In this document: in pieces, positions 36,232 through 44,387 of the stretch | Layout of the letters: every line of letters starts with the position of its first letter | How positions within the stretch are numbered: the first letter of the stretch is position 1 | Assembly: GCA_963704995.1 (NCBI GenBank) | Contig: CAVPIM010000009.1 | Span: 496,001 to 560,000, forward strand | DNA: 64,000 nt | Source: RYN-230 sp963704995 | Lineage (GTDB): Bacteria > Actinomycetota > Actinomycetes > Streptosporangiales > Streptosporangiaceae | Reading direction: 5' to 3' | Position numbers and translations under genes: made by a program | Notes under the pieces: generated by a model | Database searches by the model: none | What the model was told of the DNA's origin: nothing | Seen by the model: the letters and a program-made list of their open reading frames with translations, nothing else

Positions 36232-36777
36232 ATGAGGCTGGCTAACCGGCTCCTGGGTGCGCTGCTCGCCCTGGCGGTCATGGCCGGGGGCGTGGTCCTG
36301 ATCGTGGAGGTCATCGCCAGCGCGGCGGGGCACCGCCCGGCCCTGGTGCCCTGGCACACGGCCTACGACTGGGCCCGCCGGACGACCTGGGCGGCGGGCG
36401 GTGTGCGGGTCGCCTGCGGGGTGCTGATCGCGCTGGGGCTCATCCTGCTGATCGCCGAGCTCAAGCCGGCGCGGGTGACCCGGCTGGTGGCCGAGCCCGC
36501 GGATGCGGGCGGCGCGGACATCGATACCGCCTACACCCGCCGGGGGCTGGCCGCGGCCATCCGGTCGGCGGTTGTCGGCGTGGATGGCGTCCGCGGCGCC
36601 TCGGTGACCGTGCGGCGCCGCAAGGTGTCGGTCGCGGCCACCGCACGGGCCCGGGACCGGGTCGCGGCCCGGGGCCTGCAGGACCCGGTCACGGCGGCGG
36701 CCGGCGAGCGCCTGACGGCGTTGCGGCTGCGCCGGCCCCCGTCGCTGTCCGTGCGCGTCCGCCCCGGGAGCCGCTGA
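36232..36777 (+). CDS. DUF6286-type membrane protein
   Basis: 181 residues with two membrane helices (LLGALLALAVMAGGVVLIVEVI and VRVACGVLIALGLILLIAEL) and a cytoplasmic tail resembling an Asp23/AmaP-type alpha-beta domain (YTRRGLAAAIRSAVVGVDGVRGASVTV). It is found next to Asp23 and AmaP genes in actinobacteria. Its TGA overlaps the AmaP start (TGATG). Confidence 0.78.
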   Translation: MRLANRLLGALLALAVMAGGVVLIVEVIASAAGHRPALVPWHTAYDWARRTTWAAGGVRVACGVLIALGLILLIAELKPARVTRLVAEPADAGGADIDTAYTRRGLAAAIRSAVVGVDGVRGASVTVRRRKVSVAATARARDRVAARGLQDPVTAAAGERLTALRLRRPPSLSVRVRPGSR

Positions 36778-37352
36778 TGCACGCCGACCGGACCAACCGC
36801 ACCGTGCTGGTGCTGCTGGCCATCCTGATGATCGCCGCGGGCGGCGCCGCCGGCGCGGCGTCCCTCGGGGCCTTCGGGTCGTTCACCCAGCACTCCACCC
36901 TGCTCGACAACCCGACCGGGCACTTCGTGAGCGCCCACGGCGACTGGCTGTGGCCGGTCGCCGCGGTGGCCGCCGCGATCCTCGTGCTGCTCGCCCTCCG
37001 CTGGCTGATCGCCCTGCTGTTCTCCACGGACCGCTCCGGTGACCTGCTGATCTCCCCGCGCGGCCAGGGCGAGCGGACCATCCTGGCCGGCCACGCCCTG
37101 ACCGGGGCGGTGCTGGCGGAGATCGAAAGCTACCGCGGGGTGAGCTCGGCGCGGGCCCGGCTGCTGGGCGACCCCGCCGACCCCCGGCTGGCGATCACCG
37201 CATCGCTGGACGAGAACGCCGACTTCAACGCGCTGCGCCAGCGCATCGAGGCCGAGGCCCTGGCCCATGCCCGGCTGGCGGTGGAGAACATGGCGCTGCC
37301 GGCCCGGCTCGACCTGACCATCACCGGCAGGCGCTCGGCGCGCGCCGTCTAA
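36777..37352 (+). CDS. amaP: AmaP-like alkaline-shock membrane anchor
   Basis: 191 residues. Two membrane helices (VLVLLAILMIAAGGAAGAASLG and WPVAAVAAAILVLLALRWLIALLF) flank an external loop, followed by a cytoplasmic domain (GVSSARARLLGDPADPRLAITASLDENADFNALRQRIEAEALAHAR). AmaP tethers Asp23 polymers to the membrane in Gram-positive bacteria. Last gene of the operon; its stop overlaps that of the convergent folD-like gene by four bases. Confidence 0.8.
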   Translation: MHADRTNRTVLVLLAILMIAAGGAAGAASLGAFGSFTQHSTLLDNPTGHFVSAHGDWLWPVAAVAAAILVLLALRWLIALLFSTDRSGDLLISPRGQGERTILAGHALTGAVLAEIESYRGVSSARARLLGDPADPRLAITASLDENADFNALRQRIEAEALAHARLAVENMALPARLDLTITGRRSARAV

Positions 37353-38215
37353 TCCGCTGCGGCCCGGCCCGCAGCCTGGAGCGTGTGCTGCATGAGCACG
37401 GCCGTGGTGACCGGGCCGACGCCCCCCGGGACAGGGGTGAGGACCGAGGCGATCCCGGTCACCGCCGCCGCGTCCACGTCGCCGGCCAGCCCCCCATCGT
37501 CCGCCGGGCTGGTGCCCACGTCGATCACCACGGCGCCGGGGCGGACGTGGTCCGCCCCGATCAGGTCCGGCTGGCCGGCCGCCACGACCAGGATGTCCGC
37601 CTCCCGGCAGACGGCCCGCAGGTCCGGAGTCCGGGAGTGCGCGATGGTGACCGTGGCGTGCCCGGCCAGCAGCAGCAGGGCGGCTGGCTTGCCGACCACC
37701 GTCGACCGGCCGACCACGACCGCCCGGCGGCCGGTGAGCGGAACCCGCTCATGGCGCAGGATGGCCAGCACGGCCGCGGCGGTGGCCGGGGCGAAGACGC
37801 CCGGGAGCCCGGCCGCCAGCCCGCCCAGCGAGGCCGGGTTGGCCCCGTTGACGTCCTTGGCGACCGGGATCGCCGTGCCCACACCAGCGAGGCCGACTCC
37901 GGGCGGCAACGGGGCCTGGCAGACGACGCCGTGCACCGCCGGGTCGGCGGAGAGTTCCGCGAGGCGGCCGCTGATCTGCCCAGCCGTGGGCAGCGGTCCG
38001 GGCGGGCCGCCCGTCCGGTGGATCTGGCAGGCGATGCCGGCCCGGGTGGCGGCCCGCTGGATGGACCGGACGTACCAGGCCGCGCCCGCGTCGTCCGTGG
38101 AGACCAGCACCGCCAGGGTGGGGGTGATCCCCCCGCTGCTCAGCACGGCGGACGCCGCGGCGGTCGCCGTGGCCATGGTCGCGGCGATCGTCCGGCCGTC
38201 CACGAGGCGGGTCAC
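37349..38215 (-). CDS. FolD-like methylenetetrahydrofolate dehydrogenase, atypical active site
   Basis: 288 residues from GTG 38215, seven bases after GGGAG; the length is normal for FolD. The Rossmann part is intact (VVVGRSTVVGKPAALLLL, TPVPGGVGPVTTAVLMQHTL). In bifunctional FolD enzymes the cyclohydrolase step uses a Lys, a Gln and an Asp. The Lys site (YVxxK) reads YVRSI with Ile52, and KDVDG reads KDVNG with Asn123. The Gln is kept in CQAPLP (Gln100). So NADP-dependent oxidation of 5,10-methylene-THF may remain, but the hydrolase activity is probably lost. It is more likely a paralogue than the housekeeping copy. Confidence 0.85.
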   Translation of the reverse strand: MTRLVDGRTIAATMATATAAASAVLSSGGITPTLAVLVSTDDAGAAWYVRSIQRAATRAGIACQIHRTGGPPGPLPTAGQISGRLAELSADPAVHGVVCQAPLPPGVGLAGVGTAIPVAKDVNGANPASLGGLAAGLPGVFAPATAAAVLAILRHERVPLTGRRAVVVGRSTVVGKPAALLLLAGHATVTIAHSRTPDLRAVCREADILVVAAGQPDLIGADHVRPGAVVIDVGTSPADDGGLAGDVDAAAVTGIASVLTPVPGGVGPVTTAVLMQHTLQAAGRAAAD

Positions 38216-38252
38216 CCGGCGTCTCCCGATCTGATTCAGAAAAGTGGTCCAG

Positions 38253-38277
38253 CCACGGGAGGGGCAGCCTCCCATGG
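38253..38277 (-). terminator. Hairpin with following T-run in the folD-like leader
   Basis: On the minus strand a 10-bp stem (CCATGGGAGG / CCTCCCGTGG, one G-U pair) with loop CTGCC is followed by CTGGACCACTTTTCTG. It lies about 40 bases before the folD-like start. It could end the upstream secreted-protein transcript or act as an attenuator. Confidence 0.45.
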
Positions 38278-38320
38278 GAGATATCACGGTGCGCGTGAAC
38301 GGCACGCCGCACTCGCCGAC

Positions 38321-38357
38321 CGTGATGGAGGAGGAGGGGGCAGCTTCCTCCATCACG
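38321..38357 (-). terminator. Perfect 12-bp stem hairpin after the FG-GAP gene
   Basis: CGTGATGGAGGA pairs with TCCTCCATCACG around a 13-base loop, 89 bases beyond the FG-GAP stop. Together with 38253-38277 it gives two stacked hairpins between that gene and the folD-like gene. Confidence 0.5.
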
Positions 38358-38445
38358 ACCTGGCCAGTATCACATCGCCGCCTGCGCGGATGCGCAGGAC
38401 ATGGGCGCGGACCGGCGAGGAGCCCGGCCGCTGCGCCCGGGCCGG

Positions 38446-39750
38446 TCAGGGCAGCTGCTGCCGCTTCCCCGCCGTCATCCGGGCGGTTCCGCTCGCGGAC
38501 AGGTGGGAGATCAGGTAAGCCTGCGCAGCGCCCGCCGGGGTAACGGTCCAGAGGTCAGGCACGCCATCGCCGTTGATGTCGGCCGCCTCCAGGGTGGCCA
38601 GCGGCTTCCCGGTGTGCCAGTGCGCGGCGATCCGGTACTGGGTGTAGGAAAGCGTGCCAGTCCCGTCGCCGTTGTCCGCCGCGGTCAGCCCGGCCCACAG
38701 GTAGAGGGCGCCGGTGGACTCGTTCCACAGGAACATGCCGGTCCCGCCGGCGTAACTCAGCGTGGCCAGCGTCCACTGGTTCCAGTCCGCCGTCCCGTCC
38801 GGGGTGGGGGTGTGCACGGTGAACGTGTTGAAGTACAGGCACGGGACACCGGCGTCGTAGTAGTCGAGGTAGTAACCGTTGCCGGGATCCCCGCTGACCG
38901 CCAGCAGGTCCGGCAGGCCCGTCCCGTAGATGGACCCGTAGGCGTTGACGACCTGCAGCGGGTTGTCCCCGTTGAAGTCGGTCAGGTCCCCGGACGAGAT
39001 GGTGCACGCGCTTCCTGAAGCGGGCTGAAGCGCTGATCCGTCACCGCTGCCGGCCAGGACCACCCCGCCGCCGGCATCGTTGCCCGACGGGTAGTACAGC
39101 AGCACGTCCTGGAATCCGTCCGCGAAGAAGTGCCCTGTGACGGCCTGCGCGCCGTCGAAGTCGGCGGGGCCTCCGGGCACGTTGATGGCCCCGTTGATGC
39201 CGATGTCCGTGGCCGGGAGGCTGACCGCCGGGCTTCCGGTGGCACCGTGGCGCCCGGGTTTCCCGGTGGCCAGCCAGAGCCCCGCGGCCAGGCCCGGGGT
39301 GCCGCCCACGGTCAGCAGATCGGGGATCCCGTCCCCGTTGAGGTCCTTGTCCGCGGCCGGGGTGGCGTCGTACGCCCGGAAGATGTCGATGGCTGCGCCG
39401 CTGACCGTTCCGTCTGCCGCCACCGCGTAGGCGGTCAGGGTACTGCGCTGGCGCTCCGGGGTGATCGGGACGCTCGCGACGCCGGACGGGGCGGCGACCG
39501 TCTGCGTGCTGCCGCCGTTCAGCGTGTACTCGTAGCTCACCGCGGTCCCGACCCCGGTCTCGGAGAAGGTGAAGGTGACCGGCGCAGCGGTGGGGTAGGG
39601 ACCGAGGCCGCCCAGCGGCGCGGTGATCGTCGGCGGCGAGATCACGCTCGCCGCTTGCGCCGGGGCGGCCGTGGTCGTTAAGCCGGCCGCCGCCGCCAGC
39701 AGCGCAGCGGGCAGCACAGCAGCAGGCAGGACGGCAAAACGCGAAACCAT
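38446..39750 (-). CDS. Secreted FG-GAP / VCBS-repeat protein
   Basis: 434 residues from the ATG at 39750 (GAGGAG six bases upstream). Signal peptide: FAVLPAAVLPAALLAAAAGLTTTAAPAQA. An N-terminal beta-sandwich (PPTITAPLGG ... VTFTFSETG) precedes repeats with calcium-type loops DLNGDGIPDLL, DFNGDNPLQV and DINGDGVPDLW, typical of FG-GAP beta-propeller blades. Such proteins are exported and bind calcium, often with carbohydrate or surface roles. No enzyme motif is visible, and no catalytic partner is encoded nearby. Confidence 0.82.
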   Translation of the reverse strand: MVSRFAVLPAAVLPAALLAAAAGLTTTAAPAQAASVISPPTITAPLGGLGPYPTAAPVTFTFSETGVGTAVSYEYTLNGGSTQTVAAPSGVASVPITPERQRSTLTAYAVAADGTVSGAAIDIFRAYDATPAADKDLNGDGIPDLLTVGGTPGLAAGLWLATGKPGRHGATGSPAVSLPATDIGINGAINVPGGPADFDGAQAVTGHFFADGFQDVLLYYPSGNDAGGGVVLAGSGDGSALQPASGSACTISSGDLTDFNGDNPLQVVNAYGSIYGTGLPDLLAVSGDPGNGYYLDYYDAGVPCLYFNTFTVHTPTPDGTADWNQWTLATLSYAGGTGMFLWNESTGALYLWAGLTAADNGDGTGTLSYTQYRIAAHWHTGKPLATLEAADINGDGVPDLWTVTPAGAAQAYLISHLSASGTARMTAGKRQQLP

Positions 39751-39935
39751 GGGGCTCTCCTCAGCGGTCGGGGCAGTCGGCGCTGCCCCGGAAATCCTCT
39801 CACCACGCCTCATCCGGGCCTAGCCAGACAACTCTCGCCGGACGGCTGTAAACCAGCCGCAAGAAGGTCACGCGTGAGCTGAGGACTTTCTCCGGGCGAC
39901 TCCCCCGGAAACCGGCCGCATCGTAGGCTGCCACC

Positions 39936-42520
39936 GTGAACGGCGAGCCGCGCGGCGGCGACCCGGCCGGATCAGCCGCGGCCCGGCTCCGCCAGCTGCG
40001 GGCCCGGCACGGCCTGAGCCAGGAACAGCTCGCCCGCCTGCTCGGCGTGTCCTTCGCCAGCGTGAACCGGTGGGAGACCGGGCGGACCCAGATGTCGCCG
40101 CGAGCCCGTCAGGCGCTCGCCGAGTTCGAGGCCCGGGACGGCCAGGCTGTGGCCGGCCCCCGCGCACCCCGCCAGCACTAGCCCCGGTACCAGCCCCGCC
40201 GCCAGCAACAGCCGGGCCGGCGCCATCGCCCGCGGCACCGGGCGGGCCCGTCCTGCCCGTGGCCCAGTCCAGCTTCATCGGCCGCGACCGTGAGCTGGCC
40301 GAGCTGACCGGGCTGCTGGACCGCGCCCGGCTGCTCACCCTGATCGGGCCGGGCGGCGCGGGCAAGACCCGGCTCGCCGCCGAAGCCATCAGCCGGAGCG
40401 CACCAGCGCTCCCGGTCGCGTTCATCCCGCTCGAAACCGTGCGCCAGCCCGAGGCCCTGATCACCGCGCTGGCCAGCGGCCTGCGGGTGCCAGACCGGGC
40501 GGGGGTGCCGCTGCCCGAGTCCGTCACCGCGGCCCTGGCCGAGACTCCGCGGCTGATCGTGCTGGACGGCGCGGAGCACCTGCGGGACGCCGTCGCCGCG
40601 CTGGCCAGGGACCTGCTCGGCGCGGCCCCCGGAGTGCGGGTCGTCGTCACCAGCCGCGTGCTTCTCGGCGCGCCGGGCGAGGTGTGCTGGACGGTACCGC
40701 CGCTGGCGTGCCCCTCCGCCGCCGCCGGGGTGGCGGACATCGCGGAGTCCGATGCCGTGCAGCTGTTCGTCGCCCGGGCCCGGGAGCGGCTGCCCAGCTT
40801 CAGCGTCGCTGATGTGCCGCCCCACGCCATCGGCGAGCTCTGCCGGAGGCTGGACGGCCTGCCGCTGGCCATCGAGCTGATCGCCGGCTGGGTCGGGGCA
40901 CTGTCGGTGCGGGAGATCCTGCAGCAGCGGGTGGTCCTCCTCGACCAGGACTCCCCCGGGACCCCGCCGTCCCGGGGACGGCGGCTGGTTGACGTGGTCC
41001 GGGCCAGCTACGACCTGCTGCGGGCCGAGGAGCAGCGGCTTGTCGGCATGCTCAGCGTGTTCGCCGGGCCGTTCACGCTGGCCGATGCGCAGGCGGTCAG
41101 CGACGCCGGGCCCGGGCTGGCCCGCCTGATCCGCACCCTGGTCGATTCCTCCTGGCTCGTGGTCACCCGGGGCAGCGAGCACAACCGGTTCAGCATGCTC
41201 GACACGATGCACACGTTCGCCGCGGCCCGGCTGGCGGAGTCCGGCACCGCGCCCGCGGTCCGCCAGCGGCACGCCCGGCACTTCGCCGCGCTGGCCCAGG
41301 GCAGCGAGACTGGCCTGGCCGGACGGGACGCGGCGGAATGGACGGCCCGGCTCGCGGCCGCCGCCGCCGACGTGGATCAGGCGCTGCAATGGTCAGAGGA
41401 TCACGGCGACATCGGCCTGGGCCTGGACATGGGCGCGGCGCTGTGGCGCTGGTGGCTGCTGCGCGGCCGGCTGAGCCACGGCCGGGCCTGGCTGGGGACG
41501 CTGCTGGCCCGGGCGGGCCAGCGGCGCGACGAGCCGGCCGGGCGCGCGTTCTGCTCGGCGGCCGTGCTGGCCGCGGAGAACGGCGACTACGGCGAGGCGG
41601 TCCGCCAGGCCCGGCTGGCGCTGCGCATCCTGGAGCCGCTGGGCGTGCCCGACCGCACCGCCACCGCCGCGACGGTGCTCGGCTCCGCGTACCGCTATCT
41701 GGGCGACCGGGCCGCGGCCCGGCGCAGCTTCGCCACGGCCATGGAACTGCGGGCCGGGCTCGGTGACCGCCGCGCCCTGTCTGCCGCGCTCAACAACATG
41801 GCCCTGCTCGAGGTGGATGACGGCGACCTGGGCCGGGCCCGTGAGCTGTTCGGGCAGGCCCTGGTGATCAAGCGGCAGCTCGGGGATCGCCAGTCGCTGG
41901 CCATCGGGCTGGCCAACCTGAGCGACCTGCTCACCCGGACCAGCCAGTGGGATGCAGCGGACCGGGCCCTCGCGGAAGCGGCCGCGCTGGCCGCCGATCT
42001 CGGCCACCCGCAGCTCATCGGGACCGTCCACACCAACCAGGGCAACGTGGCGGCGCACCAGCAGCGCTGGGCCGACGCGGCCGGGCACTACGCCGTGGCC
42101 GCGGCCGCCTACCAGGAGATCGGCCACGGCCATGACGCGGTGGAGGCCATGACCGGGCTCGGCCGCGCCTGCTACCGGCTCGGCCGGCCCGGCGAGGGCG
42201 CCCAGCATCTGCACGCCGCCGAGGCCCTGGCCAGCGGGCTGGGCAACCCGCAGCGGCTGGCCGAGGTCCGCGCGGCGCTGGCCGAGACCGGCGAGGCCAC
42301 CGCGGGCCCGCTTCCCGGAGGGCTGACCGCCCGGCAGGCCGAGGTGCTGCGGCTGCTGGCCGGGGGGATGAGCAACAAGCAGATCGCCGCCGAACTGCAG
42401 CTGAGCCCGGCCACTGTCGAGCGGCACCTGGCCACCACCTACCGCAAGCTCGGCGTGGCCGGGCGGGTGGAAGCGGCCCGCTACGCCCTGGCCCACGGGC
42501 TGGCCGCCACGATGTCATAA
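39936..42520 (+). CDS. XRE-HTH / AAA ATPase / LuxR-type regulator (one-base frameshift)
   Basis: GTG start at 39936. The N-terminal helix-turn-helix (LRQLRARHGLSQEQLARLLGVSFASVNRWETG) ends in a linker that hits a stop at 40179 as written. A lost C in the CCCCC at 40157-40161 explains this: with one more base the frame continues as PRTPPALAPVPAPPPATAG into the ATPase. The 2585-base span is one short of 862 codons. The ATPase has Walker A GPGGAGKTRLAAEA and IVLDGAEHL. The TPR-like middle is followed by a C-terminal LuxR HTH (LTARQAEVLRLLAGGMSNKQIAAELQLSPATVERHL). If joined, it has DNA-binding domains at both ends. The target is unknown. Confidence 0.78.
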
Positions 42521-42687
42521 CCCGCGGGCTGTTATAACGCCGCCGTCCACGGGGTCCCTGCGCCGGATGGCCGGCGCTCACGCGGCTACATGGTTACCAG
42601 GATTCGGCGGCCCCGCTCTGCGGCGTACACCTGGGGATGACCGGCCGGCAGGGCGGCCGCCCACGCCTCCCAGCGGAAGGAATCCCC

Positions 42688-43443
42688 ATGCAGGACCAGC
42701 TGCTCGGTACCACGATGCCGGTGCTGTCGATTGCCCTCGACCCGGGCGAGAGCGTCGTCGCGGAGGCGGGCGAGTTCTCCTGGATGACCGACTCCATCCA
42801 GATGTCCACCGGGCTGGGCGGCGGCGTCGGCGGGCCGGGCCTGATGGGTGCCCTGAAGAGGAAGATCGGCGGCTCGTCGCTGCTGATGAGCACGTACTCC
42901 GCCAAGGGCGCGCCGGGGACCATCGCCTTCGCGGCGAAGCTGCCGGGCAGCATCCGCCCCGTGGACGTCACCCGGGGCCGGGAGTTCATGGTGCACCGGC
43001 ACGGGTTCCTGGCCGGAACCCCGGGCATCCAGATCAGCGCCGGCTTCCAGCAGTCGTTCAGCGCGGGCGTCTTCGCGGGCGAGGGTTTCCTGCTGCAGCG
43101 CATCGGCGGCGAGGGCCGGGCCTGGATTGAGCTCTCCGGCGAGGTCGTCCACTACGAGCTGGCCGCGGGCCAGTCGCTGCGCGTCCACCCCGGGCACGTC
43201 GGCATGTTCGACGCGTCCATGGCCTTCCAGGTGATGCGTGTCCAAGGGGTGGCCAACCGCTACTTCGGGGGCGACACGCATCACTTCGCGGTCCTGTCCG
43301 GGCCCGGCACGGTCTGGCTGCAGTCCATGCCGCTGCCCGTGTTCGCCGCGTCGCTCGCGCCCTACCTGAGCGTGCCCGACAACCGCAAGGCGGCCGTGGA
43401 AGGCGGTGTCATCGGCGGCGTCATCAACGACCTGCTGCGCTGA
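42688..43443 (+). CDS. AIM24 / TIGR00266-type protein
   Basis: 251 residues from ATG 42688 (GGAAGGAA five bases before). A double beta-helix fold is suggested by repeated glycine-rich strands: VVAEAGEFSWMTDSIQMSTGLGGGVGG, FAAKLPGSIRPVDV, FSAGVFAGEGFLLQRIGGEGRAWIELSG and TVWLQSMPLPVFAASLAPYL. Related bacterial proteins are uncharacterised; the yeast AIM24 name refers to mitochondrial inheritance. No signal peptide. It lies in tandem before a lipoprotein gene, 45 bases apart, and they may be co-transcribed. Confidence 0.85.
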   Translation: MQDQLLGTTMPVLSIALDPGESVVAEAGEFSWMTDSIQMSTGLGGGVGGPGLMGALKRKIGGSSLLMSTYSAKGAPGTIAFAAKLPGSIRPVDVTRGREFMVHRHGFLAGTPGIQISAGFQQSFSAGVFAGEGFLLQRIGGEGRAWIELSGEVVHYELAAGQSLRVHPGHVGMFDASMAFQVMRVQGVANRYFGGDTHHFAVLSGPGTVWLQSMPLPVFAASLAPYLSVPDNRKAAVEGGVIGGVINDLLR

Positions 43444-43488
43444 GCCCGCTATCCCCTACCGAACGAACCCCCCAGACCGAGGCAGGAC

Positions 43489-44295
43489 ATGAACAGATCA
43501 GGCTTTACCTCACGCACGACCGTAGCGGGCATCCTGGCCGCCGCGGCCGCTTCCGGGCTGGCCCTGGCCGGCTGCGGCAACAGCTCGGGTGCCACCACGG
43601 CCTCCACGTCCAGCCAGCCCGCTGCGGCGGGCTCCGCCTCCGCCGCGAGCACATCGAGTTCCGGGTCGTCCGGTTCGGTGTCGATGGGGAGCGGCACCGT
43701 CGCCTTCTTCCCGCTGAGTGTGGGAAACAAGTGGGTGTACGTAGACAAGGTGAGCGGCGAGCAGGGCACCGTGACCAACCAGGTCATCTCGGTCACCCAC
43801 GTCGCCAGCGGCAGCAAAGTCCTCATGAGGGACTCCGATGACCTGGGTGCCGGAGTCCCCAGCACGACCACGTCCGCCCTCATCGTCCACTCCGACGGCT
43901 CGATCACGGTGCCGATGAGCACCACGGGCGCCTCGTTCAAGATCAAGTCAGGCGGCGTCCTCTGGCCCAGCGCGGCCCAGCTCGCGTCGGGCCAGCCGCA
44001 CCACGACACGCTGGTGATGACCACGACCATGGCCGGGCAGACCAACACCATCCGCACCCACGTCGTGGTCAAGGGCGAGGGCACCCAGACGGTCACCGTC
44101 CCGGCGGGTACCTACCAGGCCACCGTCATCGACGAGGTGATGTCCGAGAAGTTCTCCGGGGTCGCGGTCAACATGGACATCAGGACCTGGGTGGTGAATG
44201 GGGTCGGCCCGGTGAAGAGCGAGGTGACCAGCAACGCGGGAGGCAGGGCGGCGATCATGAACGACGAGCAGCTGAAGTCCTTCACCAAGGGCTGA
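43489..44295 (+). CDS. Putative lipoprotein of unknown function
   Basis: 268 residues. Signal peptide with lipobox LALAGC (Cys29), then a Ser/Ala-rich linker and a beta-rich domain (VAFFPLSVGNKWVYVDKVSG, VTVPAGTYQATVIDEVMSEKF, VNMDIRTWVVNGVGPVKSEVTS). The sequence FFPLSVGNKWVY is like the start of exported proteins with an FPLxxGxxW motif. A ligand or enzyme activity is not evident. Start ATG has AGGAC nearby. Confidence 0.75.
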   Translation: MNRSGFTSRTTVAGILAAAAASGLALAGCGNSSGATTASTSSQPAAAGSASAASTSSSGSSGSVSMGSGTVAFFPLSVGNKWVYVDKVSGEQGTVTNQVISVTHVASGSKVLMRDSDDLGAGVPSTTTSALIVHSDGSITVPMSTTGASFKIKSGGVLWPSAAQLASGQPHHDTLVMTTTMAGQTNTIRTHVVVKGEGTQTVTVPAGTYQATVIDEVMSEKFSGVAVNMDIRTWVVNGVGPVKSEVTSNAGGRAAIMNDEQLKSFTKG

Positions 44296-44326
44296 TCCCG
44301 GAGACATGCCCTGAACCCAGAGGACC

Positions 44327-44353
44327 GGGGGGCGGGGGGGACCGGGGGCGGGG
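44327..44353 (+). other. Possible G-quadruplex sequence
   Basis: Four G-runs (6, 7, 5 and 4 G) separated by C, ACC and C in 27 bases on the plus strand, downstream of the lipoprotein gene and before the terminator. Two-sided run lengths of at least four are strong G4 candidates. Long G-runs are also where base counts are least reliable. Confidence 0.5.
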
Positions 44354-44357
44354 ACTT

Positions 44358-44387
44358 GAGCGGGCGGCCCGGACGGGCCGCCCGCTC
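44358..44387. terminator. Bidirectional terminator between lipoprotein and histidine-kinase genes
   Basis: A perfect 13-bp stem (GAGCGGGCGGCCC / GGGCCGCCCGCTC) with a GGAC loop lies between convergent genes. The right arm touches the kinase stop codon. Confidence 0.7.

Noticed and set aside
38216..38400. A ZTP (pfl) riboswitch in the folD-like leader
   Set aside because: AGGTCGTGA resembles one element but the CCGCCUGGGC pseudoknot partner and the rest are missing.
38244..38543. A 99-codon plus-strand frame starting near MGDITVRVNGTPHSPTV
   Set aside because: The opening resembles a 2Fe-2S domain start by chance only; no cysteines follow in place and it lies across two hairpins.
42517..42535. 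Palindrome-like ATAAC-CCGCGGGCT-GTTAT after the LuxR-type regulator
   Set aside because: Arms of five bases and an asymmetric centre; likely chance around the stop codon.
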